A stretch of DNA of 25,715 bases from positions 1 to 25,715 of IMG/VR virus record IMGVR_UViG_3300026519_000058, one strand, 5' to 3'. Origin of the DNA: a virus. The notes beneath the pieces are model-generated. The model saw nothing but the letters and a program-made list of their open reading frames with translations, did not search any database and was not told where the DNA came from. Below are positions 7,472 to 14,449 of this stretch, piece after piece (position 1 is the first letter of the stretch; every line of letters begins with the position of its first letter). The translations under genes and the position numbers were made by a program.

Positions 7472-7926
7472 TTCACACCCTCCAACATCCCGATCAGTTC
7501 ATCGCGCGTTTTTGCCACGACAGCTTGCTCTATGAGTGTCGAGTATGTAGCAATGTTATCTATCACTGCGTCAAGCGATGCATTGAGCAGTGCGCTATCT
7601 GCGTAGCCGTTGTCAGCAAGTGCAGTGAGTTTATCAAGGGCAGCCTTCTCGTTCGCGGTGAGCGATGTTGTATCAGCTGTCGGCGCGATGAGCTTCGCCA
7701 GTAATGTGATCGCCTTAGAGTTCGCGGCGTTGAGTTTCATCGCGTCGCCGGTTGCGCGGCGAACGGCATCGCCGATGAGCCAGCTTAGCGTGCCGATCGT
7801 GACCGCTCGCAACGCTTCGATATCTTGCGGGATGATCGGATTATCGATCTCGTTGCCGTTATCATCGACTATTTTGACACAGACACCTTCATGGATAGCA
7901 TCTTTGACTTTCAATTTCTTAATCAT
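7468..7926 (-). CDS. Hypothetical tail-module protein, 152 aa
   Basis: This protein begins MIKKLKVKDAIHEGVCVKIV with a beta-rich N-terminus of about 40 residues, followed by an all-helical Ala/Leu-rich remainder (ALRAVTIGTLSWLIGDAVR, then LTALADNGYADSALLNASL). It has no signal peptide or membrane segment. It sits between the tail-fibre gene and the small pre-sheath gene and is translationally coupled to the latter. A fibre-associated chaperone or minor virion protein is plausible from position only. I do not recognise a family. Confidence 0.6.
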   Translation of the reverse strand: MIKKLKVKDAIHEGVCVKIVDDNGNEIDNPIIPQDIEALRAVTIGTLSWLIGDAVRRATGDAMKLNAANSKAITLLAKLIAPTADTTSLTANEKAALDKLTALADNGYADSALLNASLDAVIDNIATYSTLIEQAVVAKTRDELIGMLEGVK

Positions 7927-7936
7927 TTTTTATCCT

Positions 7937-8845
7937 TTAGAAAATAATGTTTGATGTGATGTTGCGCGGTACGCCGTTAACGTCCTTCACGATACCGGAT
8001 ACATTGGCAGCTACATCAGCGCCTGTTGGTGTCGCACCGTTGATCGTTGTCGAAGCCATGTAGAAGCCGAACAGTGATGCCGACACCAACGAAAAAGCAC
8101 ACAACTGTGCGTTCGTTCCGAATGTTATGTCCGCATTGTCGATCTGTATAGAACTCGCCTTGACGTAAAAAGGGTACACATTGCTTCCAACAGACATCAC
8201 AGACCGAACTAACTGCCCAGCAACACTAGTAGCTTGAAGGTTGTTATCTATTCCAACATAGCTATTAGCAGAACAGAGAATGCACCATCTCATCGTTGTG
8301 TCATATGCATTTTCATAGGATGTGTTTAGTCGAATTATGAGCGACCCAGACTCATACAAAGTGATCGGCGCGGTTGCAGAGGTAACCAAGAACCGTATCG
8401 TCGCATTAGGGGTGCTGGTGTGGGCCATAAGTATGATGATCTTGCCTGTGATGACGATCGGTGTGTCTGAACTACAGGTAATATCGCCGATAGCGTATAT
8501 TACGGCACGGCCGCCAACAGGCACGCTGTCAACCGCTTTTTTGAGCGTTTTGAAGGGGTCGGCGGCAGTGCCCGAACCTGTATCGTTACCATTTACTCCA
8601 TCGACATACAAATAGCGATTAAACTGTCCGATCGCTGCGCCGACATCGTCCCACATCTGATTTTTGATCTTTGCCCTATTTGGTATCGTTACCGTACCAA
8701 GTGTACCGTTCTCGTCATACTGCGGCAATACCACGTCCGTCGGCGTCGGCGAGTAGAACATCTCGTACGCTTTGCGGTTTTGCTCCGATATGTTGGCAAG
8801 CAGTCTGTCCTGCTTTTGCGCGATCTCCTCGAAGTTGAAAGCCAT
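7937..8845 (-). CDS. Tail fibre / receptor-binding protein with beta-helix
   Basis: This is a 302-residue protein. Residues 1-85 are helical and polar (FEEIAQKQDRLLANISEQNR), probably an attachment segment. From residue 86, VDGVNGNDTGSGTAADPFKT followed by LKKAVDSVP is the typical start of a right-handed parallel beta-helix of the pectin-lyase-like fold. After that come repeating short hydrophobic and Ser/Thr/Asn-rich strands to the C-terminus. Such proteins bind or modify host surface polysaccharide. It follows a collar/fibre N-domain protein, so the adhesive structure appears to be split across two genes. Its base composition is a little more AT-rich than the adjoining baseplate genes, consistent with exchange of host-range modules. 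Confidence 0.75.
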   Translation of the reverse strand: MAFNFEEIAQKQDRLLANISEQNRKAYEMFYSPTPTDVVLPQYDENGTLGTVTIPNRAKIKNQMWDDVGAAIGQFNRYLYVDGVNGNDTGSGTAADPFKTLKKAVDSVPVGGRAVIYAIGDITCSSDTPIVITGKIIILMAHTSTPNATIRFLVTSATAPITLYESGSLIIRLNTSYENAYDTTMRWCILCSANSYVGIDNNLQATSVAGQLVRSVMSVGSNVYPFYVKASSIQIDNADITFGTNAQLCAFSLVSASLFGFYMASTTINGATPTGADVAANVSGIVKDVNGVPRNITSNIIF

Positions 8846-8856
8846 TTTTACTCCTT

Positions 8857-9528
8857 TTAGTTAAGTTTAAGCCCCACGGCGAGGCTGGTTTGCAGCAGCT
8901 GGTACCCAAGGGTCGCTTGCATATCCATCTGCGCTGCTGTTAGCGCATCCAGCGCACCTTTCGCCTCGTCTGCATCCCGTTCAAGCGCGGCGATGCGTTC
9001 GGTCGCGTCTCGCTTGAAGGCGTAGTGGTCGGCACGGCAAAGAGAGAGCATCGTCAGCTCGTCCGCCATCTGCATATCTCTAAGACCCGCCGCCGCAGAG
9101 GTGTCAAGCACACTAAGGGATTGCTCGATCTCGTCGGTGGGGACATACTCGAAGTTCATCACCTCTGAGATAGCCGAATACCTGATCTGCACCTTGACCA
9201 CCTGACGCAGTCCTGGCGGCATGGCAAAGGGCGGCTTGGCGACAGCAAAGAGCGTGCCGTCATCCAGATAGAGCCCCACAAGGCGCGTATACGCCGCCGC
9301 CTCGTCAGGCTCGACGACGCAGCTAAATTCGATGGTGTCGTCGCTGATTGGCAAATACGCGTCGATGGTGTCGCGCTTCCAGGTGCTGATACTCTCCAGC
9401 ATCGGGTCGACCGTTAGATTATCCGAGCTAAACCCGAATCGATCGGGTTTGATGCTCCTCCCCGTGCTTTGCGCCTCTTGGATTTTCCTAATCCCTGCCG
9501 CCGTCACAACGGCGCTGCCTACGCTCAT
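8857..9528 (-). CDS. H: Tail fibre N-terminal / collar protein
   Basis: This 223-residue protein begins VGSAVVTAAGIRKIQEAQST, contains KPDRFGFSSDNLTVDP, and has the YTRLVGLYLDDGTLFAVAKPP strand (residues about 81-101; shorter pieces are diagnostic) found in the N-terminal virion-attachment domain of P2-type tail fibres (the DUF3751 / phage_tail_fib domain). The C-terminal 90 residues are helical and coiled-coil-like (RDATERIAALERDADEAKG). A full P2 H fibre is several hundred residues longer; here the distal part is apparently encoded by the next gene. The ATG overlaps the gpI stop. Confidence 0.8.
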   Translation of the reverse strand: MSVGSAVVTAAGIRKIQEAQSTGRSIKPDRFGFSSDNLTVDPMLESISTWKRDTIDAYLPISDDTIEFSCVVEPDEAAAYTRLVGLYLDDGTLFAVAKPPFAMPPGLRQVVKVQIRYSAISEVMNFEYVPTDEIEQSLSVLDTSAAAGLRDMQMADELTMLSLCRADHYAFKRDATERIAALERDADEAKGALDALTAAQMDMQATLGYQLLQTSLAVGLKLN

Positions 9529-10163
9529 GTGTCACCTCCTATATTGGTATGGACTTCGCCGATCACGCCGGCGCCGCCGAAAAGCATCGCGTGCGCATCG
9601 ATCGTGTAGCCCTCTATATGTTCGCACTCCGCATACACTTCGCCGACCGCACCGCATGCGATATCGACCGTGGTGTCGCACAGATAAGCAAGATCAACCC
9701 CGTCGGAGACATCTCGCAAAGAGGCCATCTCCTCTGCCATCCGCTCCGTTTTGGCGAGCAACTCTGGCGTGATCTCAATGTCTTTTGTGGCGATCTCGAC
9801 GCGATAATGATACGGCTCCCCGTCGTAGGCGTGCCACGGCTTGGGACGCGCGTCAAGACCGAGGGCGGCAAAGGCGGTTTTCATCGCCCACGCCGTCCCT
9901 TTTTTGCGGTGGATCGCCATGGTGTCGGCGATGAGCGCGCGCCGTTGCGCTTCGTTTTTGGCCAGATCGGCGAAATAGGTTTGCCGATCCTGAGCCATCG
10001 CATCGAGATAGCGCGCATCTACCGATTTTGCGTCCGTCATGTCCACTAGTTTTTCGGCGCTCTCCTCCAGCTCGCACAGCCCGTCGGCACCGACTCGCCA
10101 GAGCGCGTCGACGGTTTCGCCGTAGAGATCGGGCAGGAGTCGTGGGCAGTCTCTAATAGACAT
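9525..10163 (-). CDS. I: Baseplate/tail protein I (P2 gpI family)
   Basis: This 212-residue protein begins MSIRDCPRLLPDLYGETVDA and contains LDAMAQDRQTYFADLAKNEA, AIHRKKGTAWAMKTAFAALG and RPKPWHAYDGEPYHYRVEI, all characteristic of P2 gpI, which links the baseplate wedge to the fibres. ATG 10163 is preferred over an upstream in-frame start because GGGAGAG precedes it and it gives an 11-base overlap with gpJ. Gene order W-J-I-H is classical P2. Confidence 0.9.
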   Translation of the reverse strand: MSIRDCPRLLPDLYGETVDALWRVGADGLCELEESAEKLVDMTDAKSVDARYLDAMAQDRQTYFADLAKNEAQRRALIADTMAIHRKKGTAWAMKTAFAALGLDARPKPWHAYDGEPYHYRVEIATKDIEITPELLAKTERMAEEMASLRDVSDGVDLAYLCDTTVDIACGAVGEVYAECEHIEGYTIDAHAMLFGGAGVIGEVHTNIGGDT

Positions 10164-11241
10164 CGCCGCTCTCCCGTGTTGTGATATTGACCGCTCCGAG
10201 GATGGCGATCGCGTCATCCGCCACCGTCACACTGGCGGACGGGGCTTCCAGAGCCACATCATCGACCCCTACGGATGCCAACGCCGCGATGATGCGGGAG
10301 ATCGTGACATCCCGACCGATTTGCGGCTTGGCAAAGAGCGCCTCGACAGCCTCCCGTGCCGCCGCCGTCAGCTTCGCCGCGTCGGAGCCCTTGGGGACGA
10401 CCAGCGCCGCCGTGACGTCTACTGTTTTGACCGTCGCCGGCTGGATCGTCAGATGGTCTGTCAGCGGCCGAACATCATCGGCGTTAAGCGTGTTTTCGAC
10501 CCGCTCCTGCATCACGCCGTCAATCGTATCACTCCAATAGACGACCTTGACCTCTCCGGGCGCGGTGCGGTAGACCGATACATCGAGGATACGCGCATCA
10601 GCCGCATACGCATGTCCGATATAGGCGTTACGGCTCCCTGCGGTAGAGGTGCGAGAGAGTGACAACGCGATACGATCGCGAAACGCTTCGTCGCTTTCAT
10701 CTTCCTTGCCGTTGGCAAAATCGCCGTTTTGCGAAACGGAGAGGTAGGGGATTTGTGTCATCGGGATCTCGCATCGAACTTTGGAACTTGCCACAAAAGC
10801 GTCCAGCTCCACCGTTGCCGTCACGCTCGTTTCGCCGGCTTCGATCACCGCCTCTTCGGTCGTGAGCGCCCGATAGATACCGCCGTCTTCGAGCAGCTCG
10901 TAGCCCTCTGGGATCGTCACATCGTAGGGGAGCGCACGGGAGAGCGCAAAGGTCGCCGTGGTCGTCGGCTTTGAGCCTTCGAGCCGCTCCAGCCCGTAGA
11001 GCGTCATCGCCAGATGGTCGAGCTTCGCGCCTTCTGCGGTCATAACGAAGCTGCCGCGCACCTGCTCGTTGATGTACTCTCTCAGCAGCATCTCACGGTA
11101 GCTGAAATCTTGCAGCACCAGCATGATGTCGTCGCCCTGCGCCGGCGTGTAATCAGGCAGCAGCGCTTTGACGCGCGCAATGTTGGCCGCAAGGATGTCG
11201 TCATAGCTTAGCGGCTCAATCAAGTCAGCTAACTGTATCAT
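10153..11241 (-). CDS. J: Baseplate assembly protein J
   Basis: This is a 362-residue baseplate wedge protein of the P2 gpJ / Mu gp47 family. The N-terminus (IQLADLIEPLSYDDIL, then YTPAQGDDIMLVLQDFSYRE) and the central SDEAFRDRIALSLSRTSTAG followed by SRNAYIGHAYAAD are family signatures. The C-terminal part has the VTAALVVPKGSDAA beta-strand region. The start chosen is ATG 11241: it overlaps the gpW stop (ATGA) and has GGAGG upstream; an upstream in-frame ATG lies inside gpW. Confidence 0.92.
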   Translation of the reverse strand: MIQLADLIEPLSYDDILAANIARVKALLPDYTPAQGDDIMLVLQDFSYREMLLREYINEQVRGSFVMTAEGAKLDHLAMTLYGLERLEGSKPTTTATFALSRALPYDVTIPEGYELLEDGGIYRALTTEEAVIEAGETSVTATVELDAFVASSKVRCEIPMTQIPYLSVSQNGDFANGKEDESDEAFRDRIALSLSRTSTAGSRNAYIGHAYAADARILDVSVYRTAPGEVKVVYWSDTIDGVMQERVENTLNADDVRPLTDHLTIQPATVKTVDVTAALVVPKGSDAAKLTAAAREAVEALFAKPQIGRDVTISRIIAALASVGVDDVALEAPSASVTVADDAIAILGAVNITTRESGDVY

Positions 11242-11540
11242 GCCGCCGTGACCTCCACTTTGAGCTGCCACTTGCCGTCGTCAGCCATATCGATCAGCAC
11301 GCGCGTCGGCTTGACGCGCTTGACGGCATACTCGATCGCATCGTAGGTTTCGTTGATGATCCCTATGCGCGTAGTATCATCCAGCGACCGGTCTCGGTAG
11401 CGATAGAGGTTTGAGCCATACTCTGGATTCATCGGGATTGACCCTTTGCGCGTAACAAGACAGCGACGAATCTCTTCGGCTACGGTGATGTGATACCCCG
11501 GTGTAAGCCCTTTTGACGAGACTAAGACATCGATATTCAT
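11238..11540 (-). CDS. W: Baseplate wedge protein W (T4 gp25-like)
   Basis: This is a 100-residue protein with EEIRRCLVTRKGSIPMNPEY and GSNLYRYRDRSLDD, the gp25-like lysozyme-fold wedge signature (the conserved EIRRCL, GS.P..P.YG and L..). It nucleates sheath polymerisation at the baseplate. It is coupled to gpV upstream and gpJ downstream by 4-base overlaps. Confidence 0.92.
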   Translation of the reverse strand: MNIDVLVSSKGLTPGYHITVAEEIRRCLVTRKGSIPMNPEYGSNLYRYRDRSLDDTTRIGIINETYDAIEYAVKRVKPTRVLIDMADDGKWQLKVEVTAA

Positions 11541-11932
11541 ACTCTTGCCGCTCCGTCTGTGGTGGTGAAGTTGGTCAGATCGCCGCGGCTGTCCGTCACC
11601 GTGCCGGTGGTCGTGATGTTGCCATCAACAGTTAGATCGCCCGTGATCTTGATGTTTCCGGTGATGTCCCCGTCGCACTTGAGTACGATAGTCGCGCCGT
11701 CGATGACGATATCGATCCCACCGATATGCAGACTCACTGGCGTACCGTCGGTGCGGCTTAGCGATCCAAGCACCACGCCGGTGCCGTCGGCTGCATACTC
11801 GATAAACGCGACTTGCTGACCGATGGACGGCGTGGCTTGCACGCACGGCAGCCAACCGGTTACGCGCCCGTTGACATCGAGCTTGACCAAGCCGTTATCT
11901 CTGTCGATAGCGCAGACCGTGCCGTACATCAC
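11537..11932 (-). CDS. V: Baseplate spike protein V
   Basis: This is a 131-residue protein with an N-terminal OB-fold-like domain (YGTVCAIDRDNGLVKLDV, then VTGWLPCVQATPSIGQQVAF) and a repetitive beta-helical stem (IVLKCDGDITGNIKITGDL, TVDGNITTTGTVTD). This matches P2 gpV / Mu gp45, the membrane-piercing spike. The usual apex His-x-His iron motif is not visible at the C-terminus (TNFTTTDGAARV), so the tip may differ or need another protein. The gene overlaps the Rz1-like gene by 4 bases and starts the tail block proper. Confidence 0.9.
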   Translation of the reverse strand: MMYGTVCAIDRDNGLVKLDVNGRVTGWLPCVQATPSIGQQVAFIEYAADGTGVVLGSLSRTDGTPVSLHIGGIDIVIDGATIVLKCDGDITGNIKITGDLTVDGNITTTGTVTDSRGDLTNFTTTDGAARV

Positions 11933-12210
11933 TTCTCCTTTCTTGCAAAACGCGCGTTAAAGTCACGGTTTTGACGGTTTAAAAGGTCGTTACACACGCG
12001 CAATCTCCGCACCGTGTCTTTCAGTTTTGCGTACTCTTTGCGTGCGTAGCAGATGCGCTCGCCATCGCCGTAAGCGCGTAGGCGAACACGCTTAACACGG
12101 CACTCGCGAAGCGTCGGCAGTTTCGGCGAGACATAAACTTTTTGCGGCTGGGTGCAGCCGTTAAAAAGTATCGACGAAAGTAGCATTACGCTCAGCAGTG
12201 TCGCTCTCAC
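11929..12210 (-). CDS. Rz1: o-spanin, Rz1-like outer-membrane lipoprotein
   Basis: The best start is GTG 12210, with a perfect AGGAGG 6 bases upstream, giving 93 residues beginning MRATLLSVMLLSSILFNGC. This is a basic start, a hydrophobic core and a lipobox-like FNGC at Cys19, so a short lipoprotein signal. The mature part is basic and helical (KLPTLRECRVKRVRLRAYGD; YAKLKDTVRRLRVCNDLLNR). The 5' part overlaps the end of the i-spanin gene in another frame, the classical Rz/Rz1 layout. An in-frame ATG further upstream (12264) has no comparable ribosome site. o-spanins join i-spanins to fuse inner and outer membranes at lysis. Confidence 0.75.
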   Translation of the reverse strand: MRATLLSVMLLSSILFNGCTQPQKVYVSPKLPTLRECRVKRVRLRAYGDGERICYARKEYAKLKDTVRRLRVCNDLLNRQNRDFNARFARKEK

Positions 12211-12421
12211 GGTGCGCCTCCTCTTTATAGGTTGCAGCGAAGATATCTCCCCATTTGGCCTCAAACGACTTTGCGGCGTTGTCGCTGCGGCAGACGCTTA
12301 GCTCGGCTTGCAGCGACGCGATCGCCTCTTGAGTGCTTTGCAGTCGTTGGTACTGCACATAGCCGTAAAGGCTCAATGCCGCCATTGCCGCCGCGCATAC
12401 AGCCGTTTTGATTTGCCACAT
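12161..12421 (-). CDS. Rz: i-spanin, Rz-like inner-membrane protein
   Basis: This 86-residue protein has an N-terminal membrane anchor (IKTAVCAAAMAALSLYGYV, residues 4-22) followed by a helical periplasmic domain (QRLQSTQEAIASLQAELSVC). It ends with a charged segment. It sits after the amidase in the lysis cassette and overlaps the o-spanin gene. AGAGGAGAG precedes the ATG. Short length and topology fit Rz-type i-spanins; sequence-level identity is low, as is usual in this family. Confidence 0.7.
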   Translation of the reverse strand: MWQIKTAVCAAAMAALSLYGYVQYQRLQSTQEAIASLQAELSVCRSDNAAKSFEAKWGDIFAATYKEEAHRESDTAERNATFVDTF

Positions 12422-12423
12422 CG

Positions 12424-12675
12424 TTACTCTCCTCTGGCTCTAAGACAGTGTTTTGCTTGGAGTTTTCGCAAAAACCAACACAACCACTTCTCCACACGAT
12501 ACGCCTTCCCAGCTTCTATGCGCCGTCCGATGTGGGAGCTCACTGTTTCGTCTTGAGAACCGTTCCAGAAAACTACATTGATCATTTGGTCAAGCACCAA
12601 CAAAAAACGCACCAAGCGCGATCGCTTCTTGACATCGTACTCAAATTTCCACACGAGATCTCGCTTACGCGGCAT
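12424..12675 (-). CDS. Small protein of phage lysis cassettes, 83 aa
   Basis: This 83-residue protein contains VLDQMINVVFWNGSQDETVS and SSHIGRRIEAGKA. The pattern (LDxxxN, G, DETxSSxxGR) is one I associate with a small uncharacterised protein often found beside phage endolysins and spanins. It is basic, with a Trp/Cys-rich C-terminus (YRVEKWLCWFLRKLQAKHC). It has no signal peptide. Its ATG, preceded by AAGGAGG, overlaps the amidase end by 11 bases. Function unknown. Confidence 0.65.
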   Translation of the reverse strand: MPRKRDLVWKFEYDVKKRSRLVRFLLVLDQMINVVFWNGSQDETVSSHIGRRIEAGKAYRVEKWLCWFLRKLQAKHCLRARGE

Positions 12676-13225
12676 GCCGCCCTCCTTTCAATCGATCGAA
12701 AAACGCGCCGTAGGCGCGCAGCATGTCGGCGTAGCCGTCGGTACCTTTGACGAACTTGTGCTGATGCGCGGCAAAAAAGGGCTCGACCAAGATACAGACG
12801 CTTTTGCCGCGACACAAAAACCCGCCGCCGCGCTGCTTGCGCGTGCGGCGCTTGATGTTGCGGTCTCTGTTTTTCAAGCACCGATCGAACTCGCTATCGA
12901 GCATCTCGGCAATGACCCTGCCGCGATGACTGCAATACAAAATCTCGTGCCCATTGATATCGTCGCGCCCTGCGGCGTTGAAGTGCAGTGAGATTGAGAT
13001 ATCCGCACCCCACGCGTCGATGCGCTCGTGTAGCCGATTCATCCGCTCGCCGTAGCCGCCGGGCATCTCGTCGCGGAAAAACACACACGCGTCGATGCCG
13101 TTTTGTTGCGCGACCTCGACCAGATCGACGGCTAAGATGCCGTTATATCTCCACTCGCTAAGCCCCACGCTGCCGTATGCGCCCTGCTTGCCCTTACGAT
13201 GACCGACAACCAACGCTATTTTCAT
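12665..13225 (-). CDS. Endolysin: N-acetylmuramoyl-L-alanine amidase
   Basis: This 186-residue Amidase_3-type enzyme would cut the amide bond between N-acetylmuramic acid and L-alanine in peptidoglycan. Zinc-ligand and catalytic positions visible are His9 (ALVVGHRKGKQGA), Glu24 (GLSEWRYN), His81 (ISISLHFNAAG) and Glu148 (CILVEPFF). The length is just the catalytic domain, with no cell-wall-binding module and no signal peptide, so release depends on the holin encoded immediately upstream with a 4-base overlap. Confidence 0.9.
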   Translation of the reverse strand: MKIALVVGHRKGKQGAYGSVGLSEWRYNGILAVDLVEVAQQNGIDACVFFRDEMPGGYGERMNRLHERIDAWGADISISLHFNAAGRDDINGHEILYCSHRGRVIAEMLDSEFDRCLKNRDRNIKRRTRKQRGGGFLCRGKSVCILVEPFFAAHQHKFVKGTDGYADMLRAYGAFFDRLKGGRHAA

Positions 13226-13551
13226 TTTTCGTCTCCTCCCGGGATTTTTTTGGCAACGATGCGCTCAAGCATAGTAAGCCCTCTCGTACCCATGTGCGAT
13301 GTCATCCCGACCAAAAAGGCTGTCAGCAGACTACTGATCTGCGCATACTCGCAAAGATAGAAGGTCATCACGCCGATAAAGCCGGAGATGAAAATATCTC
13401 CTATGAGCTCACTGAGGCTAAATCGCATGATATCTCCGTTTTTGATCTTGCGGATATGGTTTGTCACGCCGCCCCACACGGCAAGCGCAATGACCCATAG
13501 GTAGGTGATAATCGGGTAGGTGCTTGGGTCTTTATGGTCCATGCGATGCAT
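13222..13551 (-). CDS. Holin (LydA-type, holin superfamily III)
   Basis: This is a 109-residue membrane protein with hydrophobic segments at about residues 15-30 (YLWVIALAVWGGV), 48-66 (IGDIFISGFIGVMTFYLCEY) and 72-88, and the GMTSHMGTRGLTMLE motif near the C-terminus. The pattern WGG, FSLSELIGDIF, FIGV, then GHMG-like is that of LydA/superfamily III phage holins. It would permeabilise the inner membrane for the coupled amidase. It is the first gene of the minus-strand lysis-tail operon. Either Met1 or Met4 could start it; Met1 is closer to the GAGGAG site. Confidence 0.85.
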   Translation of the reverse strand: MHRMDHKDPSTYPIITYLWVIALAVWGGVTNHIRKIKNGDIMRFSLSELIGDIFISGFIGVMTFYLCEYAQISSLLTAFLVGMTSHMGTRGLTMLERIVAKKIPGGDEK

Positions 13552-13584
13552 CGGCTCCTCTCTTTTAGTTCAAACGATGGTGCC

Positions 13585-13631
13585 AGTGTAGCGCAGAAAA
13601 ACAGGGTGCTTTCCCATATATATGTATATGG
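13585..13631. promoter_or_regulatory. Divergent late control region with dyad
   Basis: The 139 bases between the lysis-tail operon (minus) and the head operon (plus) contain an interrupted palindrome, CCATATA-TATG-TATATGG, at 13614-13631. On the minus strand a -10-like TACACT (13590-13585) lies so that the dyad is centred about 45 bases upstream of the likely start. This is where a late activator of the Mor/C type would bind. No strong -35 is visible. The activator gene itself was not identified in this window. Regulation is inferred. Confidence 0.4.
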
Positions 13632-13690
13632 AATGCACGACGGGAAAAATCGGATAGACTGCGGCTATCACAACAGTAAAGGAGCGAGGA

Positions 13691-14437
13691 TTGGAAGAAA
13701 CAATCACATCGGTCTATGCAGTCGCCATCGAGGCGAACGCACAAGAGCAGCCAAAGATCAAGATCTCCCCGGCAGGAGAGTTCAAGGGGTTTGACGGACG
13801 GGTCTTTACCCTAAACGAGTCTACGATCGTCAGAACCAAAGAGGCGGGAGTGGATCTGCCGATCAATGTCGAGCACGGATATACCACAGAGTACAGCGGT
13901 GCGGCGGTCGGGTGGATCGAAGCGGGTTCGCTGGAGCTTAGAGATGACGGCGTATACGCAAAAGTCACACTCAACACAAAAGGCAAATCGCTAGTCGGCG
14001 AGCAGGTATACCGCTACCTGTCGCCAGAGTTTGTCGTGAACCAAAAACGAGAGGTGATCTCTATAGAGGGGGTGGCGCTCACCAACAAGCCAAACCTCAA
14101 ACTGGAGATCAACAAAACAGACAACACCAAGGAGCAACCCATGGAAGAGAAGGAGTATCAAGCGCGCATCGACGCGCTTACGGAGGAGAGCAACGCCAAA
14201 GACGAAACGATCGCGGATCTGACGGCAAAACTCAAGGAGCAGGCGTTCAATGCCGCACTTGCGGCAGGGAAAGTGACGCCGGCGCAAGAAGAGTTTGCGA
14301 TGAGCTTGGAGCTTAATCAGCTTGAGTCCTGGCTGGCGACGCAGCCGGTCGCACCGCACACCAGACAGATCGACACAGAAGAGAACACGCGTGACGCAGA
14401 GGATCTCAACGATTTCGCGGCACAAATCAACTGGTAA
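13691..14437 (+). CDS. Head maturation protease with fused scaffold (Mu gpI)
   Basis: This is a 248-residue protein starting at TTG 13691 (AAGGAG upstream). The N-terminal two thirds is the protease: LPINVEHGYTTEYSGAAVGW (His62 region) and QVYRYLSPEFVV (Ser111 in the family-typical YLSPEF motif) supply the probable catalytic His and Ser of the herpes-protease-like fold. The C-terminal third is a highly charged coiled coil (KEYQARIDALTEESNAKDET), the scaffold that templates the capsid. An internal ribosome site allows the scaffold to be made alone. First gene of the head operon. Confidence 0.9.
   Translation: MEETITSVYAVAIEANAQEQPKIKISPAGEFKGFDGRVFTLNESTIVRTKEAGVDLPINVEHGYTTEYSGAAVGWIEAGSLELRDDGVYAKVTLNTKGKSLVGEQVYRYLSPEFVVNQKREVISIEGVALTNKPNLKLEINKTDNTKEQPMEEKEYQARIDALTEESNAKDETIADLTAKLKEQAFNAALAAGKVTPAQEEFAMSLELNQLESWLATQPVAPHTRQIDTEENTRDAEDLNDFAAQINW
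14141..14437 (+). CDS. Scaffold protein from internal in-frame start (Mu Z-like)
   Basis: Within the protease gene, ATG 14141 is in frame (codon 151) and preceded six bases upstream by AAGGAG, as good a ribosome site as any in the operon. The product would be 98 residues, beginning MEEKEYQARIDALTEE, and consists of the coiled-coil scaffold alone. Mu makes its Z scaffold in the same way from the 3' part of gene I. Separate production is inferred from the internal signal. Confidence 0.65.
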   Translation: MEEKEYQARIDALTEESNAKDETIADLTAKLKEQAFNAALAAGKVTPAQEEFAMSLELNQLESWLATQPVAPHTRQIDTEENTRDAEDLNDFAAQINW

Positions 14438-14449
14438 GGAGAAGCACAG

